Assembly: GCA_035041965.1 (NCBI GenBank)
Contig: JAPYMA010000378.1
Span: 124,001 to 188,000, forward strand
Length of the DNA: 64,000 bases
Direction of reading: 5' to 3'
Source of the DNA: Anisakis pegreffii
Lineage: Eukaryota; Nematoda; Chromadorea; Rhabditida; Anisakidae
Part shown: positions 1 to 12,806 of the stretch, piece by piece
Position numbering within the stretch: position 1 is the first letter of the stretch
How the letters are laid out: every line of letters starts with the position of its first letter
The notes under the pieces: model-generated
What the model was told of the DNA's origin: nothing
Seen by the model: only the letters and a program-made list of their open reading frames with translations
Databases searched by the model: none
Program-made: the position numbers and the translations under genes

Positions 1-3000
1 CTGAAAATGGCAACAAATTATAGTGTTTAGTTGTGAACAAAAGATAACATAAAAAAGATATGATCTTCGGAGACGATGATTGCAAAATACGAAATTGAAT
101 TTTACAGATTACCGATTCATTGGATCCATCATAATTCGGCTTCAGAAAAGAGAAGAAGCTCAACAAAAAATTGATTCTTGATTCAAAAAGGTACAGACTG
201 TGACTGATAAGCACTGTGGCTGAGCAGAGGTGATATTTGGACGTTGCAGTGAAGAAATATCAAAAAGAAAAGTTATTGGAAAAAACAGAAAAGAATCAGT
301 AGGGAAAAGGAATTAAATATAAAAACGAACGAAAGGATTCAGATTCCACAAAGCAACAATCAGATTTCTCATTGCCAGATACGGAACCGGTTCGGAGGTA
401 TATTCAGGAAATGCGTACATCTCATCATACTCCATCACGTCCGGTCGTAAACAAAATGCCATTGATTGTTCGTGGGGTATATTGAACGGACACATAAAAT
501 GTCGTGAACGGCAATCTGGTTAAGTATCAATATAGATACATTTGACTATATTCATCAATGAGAAACCTTTGATAAACTATTGACAATGTAAATGGTACGA
601 CATTCATGCAACATTAACGAAAAAAGCATCAAATGAGCACTTTTTGCTCTATCAGCACTCACCACTATGGAATGAGTTCAAAATTAGTTCAAAATTACTT
701 AGAAGTTGTGATTTAGGTAATGGTCATGGGATATATCCTCATTCAGAACATCAGAAACTCTCATCGAATCATGTTTGTATACTTCTCGTATTTCAATCAG
801 TCGGCTCAAATTGTTGATCTCTTTCCTCACCAAACATCTTCATGCTCCCTTCGAATAAAATTCTAGCATACACCATTGTCGATCATTTTGAAGCTGAACA
901 TTTTGCATATACGAGAATGAAACGATGTCATAATGCGACTAACTGACCAATATCACACTCGAAATGAGCATTTGTAGGACTGATACCGACTTCATCGTAA
1001 TAATATTCATGACGTAAATAACGTATTGCTGGTGAATTATGTAAGAGTGGTGCTGCTGTGATTGACTGAATCCAAGGCGTTTCCATCACTTCGCGAACAC
1101 ACTGTAGCATCATTTCAGTCAGCATTGCTTTTCTTGTGATTGGAAAATAATAAAGAAAGAAAGAACTGCACACGATTTGCGATCAAAACATATCTCGAGC
1201 AACAGATAAATTAAGCAATATACTGCAAATATTCAGCTGGACAATTCTGAGAAATAAAACTGACCTCATCTTCAGGCGTATCGCAGGGATCATTCTCATC
1301 ACTTTCGTCACTATCTAAATCCATCGATCCACAAACAAACCTCTCAATGTCATCAGCTGTTATTTGATTATGATGCACTGATAAACGTCTGAATTTGACA
1401 CACTTCAGCATTCGAAATGAATAATAAGAGTTTACTGGTTAAGTATGATCGATTGCTTTAAATGAGCGTTGCACGAAAATTGAATTTATTCGTGCTCGAT
1501 GATATAAATCAGTAGAATACATTGAATTGAGCCACTGCTTGTCAGGATAAAAACAGACACTGGATTCAACTATCAAATCAGTTTGAAAGGATAGTTGAGA
1601 GCAGATACCTGAATTTATTGCACAGTTTACATTGTAACCAAAACGGTAGAAGCTGATCCTGAACAAAGAGTCGAACAAATGGACTACAACGACTCTCTGT
1701 TGACCATTTACTCTTCCATTCGTTGAAATGATCATTCTTCTCACGTCCTCTACAAATCAAATTCTTCACAGATAAACTCTGATTGTGAGATGAACATTGC
1801 TACTAAAATAATCATATCGAATCTAACTATAAGTCATCTATCATAAAACTTTGATAGTGAATTAAATATGCAAATACAACTAATGAGAAGCATCTGAGAT
1901 TCAGAGCCAAAATCAGTAAACAAATCAAACAGTGAAATTGGTTCTTATGCGATTTTGTGTTGCAAAAACATTTTGTGAGTAACTCAAACGCAATCTTCAT
2001 CACATATTTCTGGAGTTATACCTATTCTTTGAATCAGAATTCTGTTAACATCAAAATATTCAGAGAGCGAATCGAAGACGAAATATGATAAATGAAAGGA
2101 AATTAGTAAATAAAAGAGTAAGTTACGGTTTGCAAATTTCGTCGTGACACGACTGGCAGACATGTTCTCCTTTTGAAATATGATAAAATATCTTTGCATT
2201 TGCGTTACCGTTGTGAATACTACCATTACTAGTTCCATCATTTGGTGTTGAACCTCTTTCCAATGATGGTTCCAATTTTCCTCGATTGAAGCATCTTAAA
2301 CATCGACGAATTTATATTATTCAAGGCTACTTTCAAACACAAGCATTTCAGCTTAGAATTAGATAATGACAAATTTTAAAACAGTAATAGCATTGGTTCA
2401 GCAGTAAATACCCTTTATTTTGAATCTGATATAAATCAGATTCGAACTACGATTTACTTAACTTTCAAACGATAGCAATTGGTACGATTAATTTCAAAAG
2501 GTTCAAAACAAAAAAAAAACAACGAAAAATTCAACGGACGTGATCGATATCGACAGAGAGCACTGTTTTTCAACGCCACACTCGCTGCGATCACAAGATC
2601 CTTCTCGCGAATCATTCGAATCAGAAGCACGCTAAATGCAACAGCTCATTGATTCACAACTACCACTCGTTCATTTCAATGACATTTCCTAATACTTCTA
2701 TTTCTACTGATACCGACCCATACATTCGCATTCTCAGTAGCAGTCAACAAATATAATCTGATCGTTTCGGTTAGAAACTGAATCTGACGACTGCCAGCAA
2801 AGATGAGGTGAAGGGATCAGTTCAACGAATATTCGAAAAATAGTTCGTTCTCACTACAAACATGTATGACTTAGATTATATCTTGAATCTTGAACCTAGA
2901 TTATCTTAAACGCTCCAAATTTACTCTTCAGATCCAATCAACGGCTAAGTGACTTTATTTGTCGTATGAAAAATATTGTAAAGGAATCGTCAGGCTCAGT

Positions 3001-3607
3001 TAATGACGTCTGGATGAAGTAAAGCGAAGTAAAGCGCATCAATCAGTGAACATTCACTTCGCCATTATGGTTTTCCGAAAGATTTTTGAATTCGTTCGGT
3101 CGCAAATCGAGTCGTAATTTCTTTTTTGCGACTTCCGCAGATTCACGTCGGTGTTTGACTCGAGTTGACGAAGACGTTGTGGCTGTCACCGTTCCTTCAT
3201 CCTCTTCTTCATCCTCTTGATCATCCTCTTCACACTCATCTTCCATTTGCAACTTAAACTTGTTTAACTTCTAATTTTGTTGGACACTTGGAAAATGTTC
3301 ACTTTTTCAAAGATACAATTACAAACAAATCATGATTGCGATTCATCCGCACAACCGTCATTTCTTCTCGTTTTATACCCAACAACTTCCACTCTATCCT
3401 GTTCAATTAAGAATTTGTGTGATAATGCATTTATTCAAATGAATCACTGAACGCAACCTTATCGTCCGCTTCAACTTTGACGGTGTTTGCCATGGACGGC
3501 TTGGATGAGCCGTCGTTCAGTTTGCCCTGATAATCATCATATTTGACTGTTGCATCACAAGGACTCAACTGCGGTGATATATGGCAGACATTTCTAAATA
3601 AATTCAT
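1..3607 (-). CDS. KDM1B: Lysine-specific histone demethylase, KDM1B/LSD2 type (3' part beyond window)
   Basis: FAD-dependent nuclear demethylase of H3K4me1/2. Exons read on the minus strand are 3458-3607, 3058-3252, 2555-2631, 2127-2294, 1609-1749, 1265-1388, 948-1101 and 331-515; all phases join and give 398 codons. The ATG is at 3607. The acidic N-terminus is followed by a C4H2C2 finger (CDRSEC, CSLCF made across a splice, [12 protein letters not shown]), then a CW finger ([16 protein letters not shown]), then the start of the SWIRM domain ([29 protein letters not shown]). This domain order is specific to LSD2, not LSD1. The second CW tryptophan is replaced by Phe (NKF) and the first Cys pair is two residues closer than in human. 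The amine-oxidase domain lies off the left edge: positions 1-7 are a perfect TTTTCAG acceptor whose exon starts at the next base outside. Donors GTTGCG, GTCGAT and GTTCGT are weak, so exact exon ends are the main uncertainty. Confidence 0.88.
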
Positions 3608-6600
3608 TTTATTTGTTGAAAGCGATGGAAAGAACTACTCGATGAGTGAAATGGAGTGAAATGCTCTTTCAACTTCAACCAAATTCAAAATATCACATCA
3701 AAAAGCCTCAACTGAGTTTTCTACGAGTTATGACTGTTATGAGTATGATACTTACAGGATGTGTCGTCACTTCATCTTCTCACAGTACCAATAAGCATTG
3801 ATCTACTTTTTAAAATTCTTGAAATGGAGACACTGAATCTGCATTATTGAAACTTTCTGCACTATGTTTATGAGACTTTTTCGTAATATACATCACTCAA
3901 AGAAGACTCAGTTAGAAACAGACAGCTATCTGATGTGTTAATGTGTGGTGATCAAAGAGAAAACGTGAAATCGAATCTGGTCAATCCAGGGTTTTATAAC
4001 ATTCATATATCTATTAACTGAATCCAACGGATTGTTTTGTTTAAGGTATGAGGCTGGAATTTATGCGTAGAATATATCAAGGTGCAAAAGTGGATTGCTG
4101 ACATAAAATACTGGCTACTGAAAATTTTTTAAAAATCTGAGTAGCCGAAACTGAGCCTTAGTTCTCCTACTTCATCAGACTTTTATTCATCTGTTATTTG
4201 AATGGTTTTATTGACAATAAGTGAAGATTATTAAAACATTTTGATCGGTATAACTAATGAATACAAAATTTCTCTGAAGTTTTCATGATGAATGTTCAAA
4301 GGACCTTGCTGGACTGCGCATGATGATCTGGTTGAATGGTTCGATCAGTGAGAGAGGATGAAACGTCAGAGCTGAACAAAACACCTGGAACTGATGAGAA
4401 CATTCAAGAGGTGATTACTTATTGATCTGATGTTTTAAATAATTTCGAGAAAAACAGTTGCGCGATTACGACAAGCTCCACAAGGTCATCGCAATGATTA
4501 CAACCTCCTCCAGCGGGAGCAATTCAAGTTGATTGCCCATTCGATACGTGAACGCTATCAAACATTTATTTCATAAAAGGGATTCTCCTGAATCAGCCCT
4601 TATCAACGGACCATCCGGAATCTTTGAAATAAGACCGTCGGTGGGGAGCACAAATCAGATACGAAGAGTGGTCGTTCGTACGGTTTACTTTCACAGAAAT
4701 CGGCATCTCGTCAAAAACTCGTAAAGAATTTTGGGTGTAAAATGAATAAATATCGACTTTGGTTTTTGAAGAAGGCTCATTTTTGGCAACATAAAAAATG
4801 TAGCACACATATCCACCACAGTTTCTGACTCATTCACTTGAAATACGCTGATTTTTGGCTTCGGCTGAGAACTGAAGTTCAGGTTTATGCTCAGGTTTAG
4901 ACGAGTAAGGCTTAAAACCCGTTGGGTGCCTTGCATGCATTGCAAATGTTGTTGCTGTAATATTATGTTTGCATTTCTGAGGCGTAGAGGGAATGAACAT
5001 CCACAGCAATGAAGATGATAATAACCCTAATAATATCGTTAAAGATATTGATAACAATGATAATAATAAGCAGCAATGATGACACTAATAACTATAATTA
5101 GGGACTGAATCACAGTGAAATGTATATACGAGCAAATTGTGAGGTACTATTAAATGAGGCAATGATGAGATGGGTGGTATTCAGTGAGAAGAAACAGTTC
5201 AAAGAACAACCAATTAACAATCTCTAATCAATAATCAACTCTCACTCGATTACTATCCATTCCTTAGGTTAAATCGAACAAACCATTACAAAGATGTGAC
5301 GGTCCATCGAAAATTATTTCTATTCTCACGATTGCGTGATATCGCGATGACTTTTGGGGATGCGAAATTGAACTGAAAATTCGAACGCAAACATTCAATA
5401 AAGTTAATCAATTTTCAACGGATTCAAGTATCACTTACTCGCTATGAGGGAACTAGATATGATTTTGCTTCATTTACTGTCAACAAGGAGACGAAAAACC
5501 ACATATCATCATTCTTACATCTTATGATTACGCTTTTGGTACGGGAATATATGTGGGCATAACCGACGACATACTAGACATTAAAATGAGGCGAGGAGGA
5601 TTAGAGGGAGAGGTAGCTGACTGGAGTAATAGCGCACAGTTCGGTGAAGATTTTTTCGGTAAGAAAGATCACTTTACGGGGTTTCCCTCTTTTTTTCGCG
5701 AAGAAATGTCAGGAAAAACACGACACTCGCCGAAAGAAGCAAATTTGCGATCTTCTCTCACATGTCGAATTGAATTTGCAATCACACGTCAAAATTCAGT
5801 ATCGATTTTCAACGATGAAATGATACATGAAGCCTCACGATTCCCACACATAAATTGAAGTGAAGAGTACGCATTAAAAAAATGAAAAAAGTGGATAGGA
5901 TGCCATGAACACTTCTCAGTCGCAATCCAACAAGTTTTGTGTGGTGATCACCGACCACGAACAAACACAATCGCATCCCATCGAAAAGGCAAATCTTGCA
6001 CGTCCGTCGGTTCAGGTCCCATCCAACCTTCAAAGGAGGACATTATTCGTGCGAGTGGAACGCGATGACGCGCGTTGTCTGCGCCACACACATTACGCTG
6101 TGCTGTTGTTTGCCGTCTCTTCACTGCCTCTCTCATCTGATTGTGAGTGCTCTTTGACGAGGTCTTTGTACTGGTGGTTGAGAATGGTGAATGCAGCAAT
6201 GTTTCTAGTCGAGAAGATTGTTGAATCGGTTGGTGGTCATCGATTAAATTTTACACGGAATTATTTTGAATTCCGACTGCGACCCTGGCATGTGGAAGTT
6301 GTGAAAAATGCCGGGATTAAACAAGCTAATTTGTATGATTTTGGTAATAAACTTATCCTGAAATGTAATTAATTAATCATTGCCAGCTTACTCATATGCA
6401 AAAATGCTTGTTGTGTATCATCACCCCAGCGGTGATTAAAAGATGAAATACTGTATAACGGCGCCATTTCGGCTTTTGCTTTTCACAAAACAATAAACAA
6501 GCATTCGATAGTATCATCACTCTTGCTTCTTGTTTCCTGCTTTTCTTCCATTTATTATGGTTAATCACTTTCGCATTTATTTTCAAAATATGCCTCCAAA

Positions 6601-7418
6601 CAATGCAAGTTCGTCCGAACTTATCAGAAATACAACACAAAGCGGTAATCACCCTCGACATCAGCAAGTTGACTTCGCTGGATCGAACGGTGTACACAAA
6701 TTCATATGTTACTGGGCAACGCTTCATCCAATAATTGACGTGTTTGCTGTCAGTGGAACGTTGAATAGTAATTGAGTCGAATGGTGAATATGACGATCAC
6801 ATCGCAGCAAAAGTCGAAGGATTCTTATTGAAAACGATCTGGTGAAGTGAATGTTCTTTCGTTCCCTTTATATTTATCACTGCAAAAGACAAAGAACTCT
6901 TTTTCGTCTATCATCTCAACACATCCCCAATACATCCGTTTAAAAATCACTTACAATTAATGATAAATTCTGCGTCACTAATTCTTTCTTGACTTCATTC
7001 GGCTCGTTCTCATACTATGTCGTACTAAACGACCATAAACTTCAATGATCTATGCAAATCGCACGTTTTATCCGCAATCGAACATTCCATTTGTCATGAC
7101 GACATGTTTACTTATTTGAAAAAAAAAACATCCAAAAACTGCGGCCTCTTGTCGAAAATCATTCCGCATTTATCGCTCATTAAGATGTCGGATGTTTATA
7201 CCGAAAAAAATGATCGCTGAAATTGTTTATGAGGGAGTTTCAAAAGCGTGACACCGGAAGTGTGTTGAAATTTGTGATGATTTCAAGCAGCGAAGTTGTT
7301 TCGAGGTGGAAAGGAAAAGATGAAGATATACGATGAATGATGACTGACGTTCGATGTCAGTCCGTCAGCCATTCGTTTGTTCTCTCTCGACCAACTTCGG
7401 CAGGGTACCCGGTCAATC
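3608..7418. other. Non-coding or unresolved stretch upstream of KDM1B
   Basis: No convincing gene model. A low-complexity GAT/AAT tract lies at 5008-5090. 5905-6372 is richer in GC than its surroundings and is open on both strands (155 aa on plus, 83 aa on minus), so it may hold an exon. I could not recognise a protein or decide the strand. Confidence 0.4.
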
Positions 7419-7518
7419 TGCCTAAAGACATTCTGCCTAACGACAGTTTGTCTAAAGACACATTGCCTAACGGACAGACAGTTTGCCTAACGGACAATTT
7501 GCCTAACGGACAGTTTGT
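7419..7518. repeat. Tandem repeat, about six 15-20 bp units of TGCCTAAnGACA type
   Basis: Six units of the form TGCCTAACGGACAGTT or TGCCTAAAGACATTC follow each other, diverging by one to four bases. The array lies inside an otherwise unremarkable 118-codon reading frame, which therefore has a repetitive LPN/LPK peptide and is probably not a gene. Confidence 0.75.
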
Positions 7519-7784
7519 CGAAGAAGCAGCGAAACCCTATTCAGCAAAATCAGTCCGCTATTCGCTAATGTTCTTCGCTACTTCGGAATCTTCCCTCAAA
7601 ATTTGCAATTGTACCACTTATTTGTATGGAAAAAAGCCTCATCACGCCACTAAACAGTCGAAAACTTTTAATGAATCATTCAACAACAGATAATCATTCT
7701 AAGAACAAGCACCAGTCAATAATAAACGAACCGACAATTACAAAATAACCAAACGACGAAACAAAATTCGAAGATGAAAAGCAG

Positions 7785-8623
7785 TCAATTGACAATCGCC
7801 CACATTACACTTTCGCGTTCCTTCTTAAGAACATCAGCATGCTGGGCATTTCGTTTGAAATTCCGGATCATGTGGATCTTATGTCCACTTAGATGAAAAT
7901 CAGCGATCGTCACAACTATACGTAGAGAAGATCCTTAAATGAATTCATAAAACTTATTTAACCTGCTCAAGTTCTAAAGTTTTTGAGAAAATAACTTCAG
8001 CCAAACTCGGAAACCATTTTACAATAAATGAGCTGTTTCTCCATTTCCGAAGTGCCTTTCTGGATAAAAGATCAATCAGTTCGGTTCCACTTTGCTCCTA
8101 GCGAAATCGTGCATCTCATTTAGACAAGAGAGGCTACATCGACATTACATGTTTCGTTTGATTCAGTATCCATATCTGAACTGAACTTAAAATTACAAAT
8201 ATACGGCCTACAAGGTTGCCTGGCCAGTTGAGTCCGAGATACTCTTATGAACTGTTTTCAGTCATTCTGAGTTACTGATTCGTCCATTCCGTCAGAAGAA
8301 ATCAGCAGTGGTTATCTTCAAGGATCTATTCAGTTTCTTATTCTTACTAAATATTGCGTCTTCATGCTCTCGAACAATTTCAAAAGAAGAATGGTCATTA
8401 AATTGGCTTTCACCGCTAGCTGCAATACAAACGAAATTGATCAGAATTGGGAAGAGCAATCCTAATAACCCCCGCCAACATCCACAATTAAGAGTTAGTT
8501 CCTTCCTCACTCATCCATGACTAAGTCATCATAAACGACCGAATAATGGATCACCATCATGTTTCCAGTGTAGTTACAAAGGCTAACGCTACAGCATCAC
8601 CCACTAAGAACGTTCAGCTTCAT
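7785..8623 (-). CDS. Small secreted protein, five exons, unrecognised
   Basis: Exons on minus: 8605-8623, 8348-8461, 8144-8175, 7963-8097 and 7785-7877. Together they give 393 bp, an exact frame of 130 aa plus TGA, with every junction in phase (donors include GTAAGA). The ATG at 8623 starts MKLNVL; the splice then joins it to a hydrophobic core (LLFPILINFVCIAASG), which together form a textbook signal peptide with likely cleavage near residue 22-24. The mature part is charged and probably helical, has one Cys, and carries two N-glycosylation sequons (NET, NSS). The C-terminus (KRNAQHADVLKKERESVMW) looks like an amphipathic helix. I recognise no family. The short first exon and the weak GTTAAA and GTCGAT donors are the weakest parts. 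The neighbours are unrelated. Confidence 0.5.
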
Positions 8624-10181
8624 TAGCTTATTCACACTAAGCAAAGTACGTAAACTAAATTCGCCCACTCTAGAATATACCTCTTCCCGTTGGTCTTTCT
8701 CTGATCACCACGATAACAAATGCTACATTAATGTCTCTAAAAAATTCGAAGAAGATAAAGCGCTACCTTGATGAAATGATGAGCGCGCTATCGCCTTACC
8801 GAAAAAACAGAAGCTCCGCTGGTAATGGAACAGCGTAATACTGTGTTATTGTCCATCTCTGGCAACAGGTATTCCTTCCTTTTACACAGTTGGAAGTGTC
8901 TTACGAATAAAGTAATTACAGTATTTTCGAAAATTTGTGAACGACGATTATTGTCCAGCATTAGAAGATTCAATCTTCTTTGCTGATAATTGATTCAACA
9001 GTTCGCGTGATGAATGCAGATATATTTTGATGTATCCGTTCGAAAGAACTCTCACTTCTTAGAAAACATTCCAGTGGGAATGAGAACTTGAAGCCCGACA
9101 TCTTGTATGCGTACTTTATTTGTTTCAGTCATCCTCATAAAAACGAATTTCATAAAACAAACAACCATCTTTCTTTCAAAACAAACACGATCAACACCTT
9201 AAGTACACACTGCAAAAAAAAACAATTTCCATAGGTGTCCGCTGTTCAGCATTCACTTATCAATTAAACCAAACCATATTAATAACGTCGTAATCGCTCC
9301 ATTAAATTTAAACCTCACAATCAGCTAAAATCACACATCCAGTTCGTCGTTGGCGTCATTTTGTGCCACGACGTGTCATTCCACCTTCGGAAGCATTCTT
9401 TTAATCTTTTCACAACATACAATGCACATTTTTAGAAATTAAGGTGACTTTTGTACTCAAGATGGTGTTTTGCTCTTTGAATCAATCAAGACGATAAGCT
9501 GGTATTTGTTTCGGTTTACAAGTAAATTTTGATTCTTCTCAACTTCATAAACCGACGTGAAGCTGAATGAATGAAATAATATCAGAGCATTTTGTTACGA
9601 TTCCTGTTAGAAATCGGCCACGTAAAAGAAGTTTTGAAGGAGCTGAACTGAAAAATTTCGGCTGAACAACCAACACTTAGCTGATCATCTGAAGCAATGA
9701 CTTGGTCAAAGATGATGCAAAGACGTCAATGAGTGATGTTTGCAAATCATTCAAATAATTCCATTTCAATGTAATTAATGATCAATGTGGTGGTTCATCA
9801 ACCCATCCATCAAAATATAGGTTTATCATCGTAGATTATTAACAAATGTTAAACCTCTTGTTCAACCTCTAACAAATGTTAAACTTCTTCACATCCTATC
9901 CGTTTTCCATCATTTGATTTTTGCTTTGACAACTGCAAGCGAAATCAACTTGTTTTCTGCAATCATCGTGGAACTTGAAAATTCGCACTGGTTTAAATTT
10001 TTTCAAGGTGAATCTCATCTTTCCTACATCTTTCACACATCCAATTTCTGAGATTTCTTGCTCTTCGCTCAAAATATCTAATTTTTTATTACGGTAGCTG
10101 TACAAATCTTACATTTGTCACGAAAATTTTACAAATAATTCAACGCTTTTTTACACAAACAAAATCGGTGTTCTTCGAGCT
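8624..10181. other. Intergenic, nothing resolved
   Basis: AT-rich. Short reading frames occur on the minus strand (8788-8973, 9896-10105), but none has convincing splice sites or a recognisable domain. Confidence 0.5.
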
Positions 10182-10804
10182 TCACAAGATCACTTCGGTT
10201 AGCAGATCAAACGGAGCATCATCAACCATTGGGATTGTGGATGTGAAACCACTGTAACAACTTCCATCCGAATCAATTCGCCGAGGAATCGTCATGTTGA
10301 ATACGGACGAACGACTGCACGTTTCACGATTGCGTGGCTGGAACTGAAACAGTGCTTCGTTGTATTCCAACGCCAAACAACGATTTCCAGCTTCAGGTCA
10401 TGATACGCTGATACATGAGATACACTGATATAGATCATGATACATGAGAAAACTTTTGTTCAATCATGTTCTGCTCTGTTCAAGGGTTCAGCTTTCAACT
10501 TTCTGCAAAAAGAAAGAAATCAACGGAAAACGAACGTTTCATTTTGCACTGAAGATCGATGAGAGGTTGCGTTGAATTTAGAGTTTTGCAGAGCGATCAA
10601 CATCTCATATCGATCCTTTTTCAGTAGCAACTGCGCAATCACCCAGAATATTGCAAACAAAAATGCAGCCAAAACAATCAACGTAACCATTAAATACGAC
10701 AAGCAATATTTTCTCAGTCTATATTCGTCATCTTTATGCGAATAACCTGTCGACGTATTGGCCAAAGTACTTTGCTCAATACTCACATCAGCGGTGCTCA
10801 ACAT
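10182..10804 (-). CDS. Single-pass membrane protein, two exons, unrecognised
   Basis: Exon 1 is 10532-10804 (ATG at 10804) and exon 2 is 10182-10343 (TGA). Both are phase 0, the acceptor is a perfect TTTCAG and the product is 144 aa. A polar N-terminus of about 32 residues is followed by RLRKYC and one strong membrane segment (MVTLIVLAAFLFAIFWVIA, about residues 38-59), then KK. There is no signal peptide, and the positive charges lie on both sides. The C-terminal half has N-glycosylation sequons (NAT, NET, NMT) and Cys residues, which would suit a type II protein with the C-terminus outside. I recognise no family. The donor GTTTTC is weak, so the intron could differ. The 190 bp intron holds a short ATACATGAGA-like repetition near 10400-10450. 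Confidence 0.5.
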
Positions 10805-11337
10805 AATATCCGATAATATCTAGCATCCCATTACGAAATTCTCTTATTTCAGTTTATCCTTACCGTCTAGCGTCGCTCTGTTCTGCAATCGTATTATTAA
10901 TATTTCAGTGGTAACCTTCAATACCGAACGTATTTGTACGTACATACACTCACACGCGAAATACACAGAACTTTTCATCCACTGAATGATCGCTCCCTTC
11001 TATGAATGAATAGAAAAAAGACAGTGAAAAATAAAAGTGAAAATCCTTAATGGTCACCACAAAACGCTGCTGATGGGATGAGAGTTGATTTTGTATGCAA
11101 AAAACAATTTCCTTCTAGGAGACATTCAAGAAGTGTACTTTGTTGTCGTGTATCGATGCAACTCACCGATTTCTGTCATCACTAGATGTATTTGTTAGGA
11201 AGTATTTGTACCTCGAACAATGTGCATACCATGAATAATAAGCAAATGTCGTCGTGCTTTCAGGATGTAATGCGAGAACGTCGAAAGTCTCTAGCGTATT
11301 CTGAAATTTGAAAACTCGCGACGCAAACGTTTGCAAG

Positions 11338-11638
11338 TAGAGTCGGGAACCGCTAGATTTGTTGCGATGGACCCGACCGAATGCTCTATCGGCAAATTTT
11401 GAGCACCAATCGAAAAGTCACTTTTGGTTTCGGTCAGCGGCCATCGGTTTTCAGGGGCATCCGAATTTCGTTGATCACCGAAAGTCGGCCCCGTTCGGTC
11501 TCGTTTGCCATCGATCGGTCAATTTCTTTCGGTTGCGGTCGATGACCACCGAATTTCGATGGCCACCGGGAATCAGTCAGTGGCATCCGACCGATATTTG
11601 GGGACTACCGCAATTCAGTGGCCTCCGATCCAGCTCTA
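11338..11638. mobile_element. hAT-type MITE (301 bp, non-autonomous)
   Basis: The element begins TAGAGTCGGG, and its other end reads TAGAGCTGGA on the opposite strand, fitting the hAT terminal consensus YARNG. It is flanked by an 8 bp target-site duplication with one mismatch (TTTGCAAG at 11330-11337, CTTGCAAG at 11639-11646), the hAT duplication length. It is markedly GC-richer than the surrounding DNA and full of internal CGGTGGCCAC / GACCACCG-like subterminal motifs. The 96-codon ORF inside it (11359-11649) is a by-product of the GC content and encodes no transposase. The duplication is near-palindromic, which slightly weakens the boundary call. Confidence 0.65.
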
Positions 11639-11646
11639 CTTGCAAG

Positions 11647-12769
11647 TAAATCAGTTGCGAAATTGATTTGGTATTCAGACTGATCGCCGCATGAAAACTG
11701 CAGTTTCGAGCCCTCGATGGCAGCAGAACTAATGCCGTGAGCAAACAAGCATCCAATCAGTATTTTTGTCTATCTCTTAAAGTCAACCGGTTCAATTAAC
11801 ACACAAATTTAGGCCCTTATCACGCAATGACTCCTTCTTATTGTTAGACAAAAGTAATCACATACCAGAACCGTCTCAACTAATTCATTTTTACGCGTTA
11901 CCTAAAAACAGCTGCGATAGATTTATGTGCAATAACAAATGTGCACCTGTTATTATTTAACACACAATATAATTGATGAACAAATATTCCACAAAGAGCA
12001 GCATATTCCAACGCCCGTAAACAATGCATTTAACATGGATTACTTCTACAAAGTGAATCTAGAACAAAGCAAGCGTATCGTATCTAAGTCAATCACCCAT
12101 TTAGTCCATCGGAAATAGTTTTACATTCGCCGACCAGCACCATTCGAGCATTTTAGCCTAATTGTAAAGCTTCGAAACACTTTCTAACTTCTCAATAAGG
12201 TTTGTTTGCACTTTAGGGTATCAAAGATACGATTTTGTCATAAAGAGAACAATTACTAAGTTATTTTCCATGCATGAACATATCTACTGGATTGGCCAGA
12301 CTATCAAACGTTTATAACGTTGCTGGCCACAATGCTCGCGTTTCCGTTCGCACTATTTTAGCCTTGACTGGCGCCACCCCGTTGGCTAGGTGAGCAGGCC
12401 AAGAGAACACAACTGAGTAATTAATTAGTTTGTATAACTGAACGTAGCCAAACACCAATCCAATAAATAATCATAACTCTAATAAAATAAATTTCCGCCG
12501 ATCGCGCAAAGCGATTGACAAAGCTGGTTTAACCGCAGCTGGTTCAACTGCAAGATACGGCAATTCATAGTGTGCTGCCAACAAGCTCTCTCGAATAACT
12601 GCTAAATGCTTATTGTTATCATTGAGAAATTCGTCTGAGAAAACTGATCATCGATCTTTTGATATGTTCCATTTTCATCCATCAATCATTGAGTTTAGTT
12701 TACAATTGCAAAATAACATTACAGCTATGTGGCCAACTTCGTTTGCGGACCAATATTACGTTTGCAGAC
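11647..12769. other. Intergenic, nothing resolved
   Basis: No reading frame with supporting splice sites and no recognisable RNA gene or repeat boundary was found. Confidence 0.5.
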
Positions 12770-12806
12770 CATAAAATTTACGTTTCTTTGAAACGTAAAT
12801 TTTATG
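12770..12806. repeat. Perfect 17 bp inverted repeat with 3 nt loop
   Basis: CATAAAATTTACGTTTC (12770-12786) is followed by TTT and then its exact complement GAAACGTAAATTTTATG (12790-12806). Just upstream the motif GTTTGCGGACC / GTTTGCAGACC occurs twice (about 12751 and 12761). Nothing nearby suggests a terminator or a longer precursor. Confidence 0.8.

Noticed and set aside
4691..5057. Signal-peptide-like minus-strand ORFs
   Set aside because: They start in a low-complexity GAT/AAT tract, the initiator is not ATG, and no phase-consistent exon chain could be built.
5905..6372. 155-codon plus-strand ORF with a real ATG
   Set aside because: The minus strand is equally open, no domain or splice support was found, and no protein is recognised. 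It is left as unresolved, not called a gene.
7337..7693. 118-codon plus-strand ORF
   Set aside because: Its distinctive part is simply the translation of the TGCCTAAnGACA tandem repeat.
11359..11649. 96-codon plus-strand ORF
   Set aside because: Lies within the GC-rich MITE; the frame is a composition effect and encodes no transposase.
12320..12420. tRNA-like stretch (CGCCACCCCGTTGGCTAGGTG)
   Set aside because: No A-box/B-box pair with correct spacing and no acceptor stem could be folded by eye.
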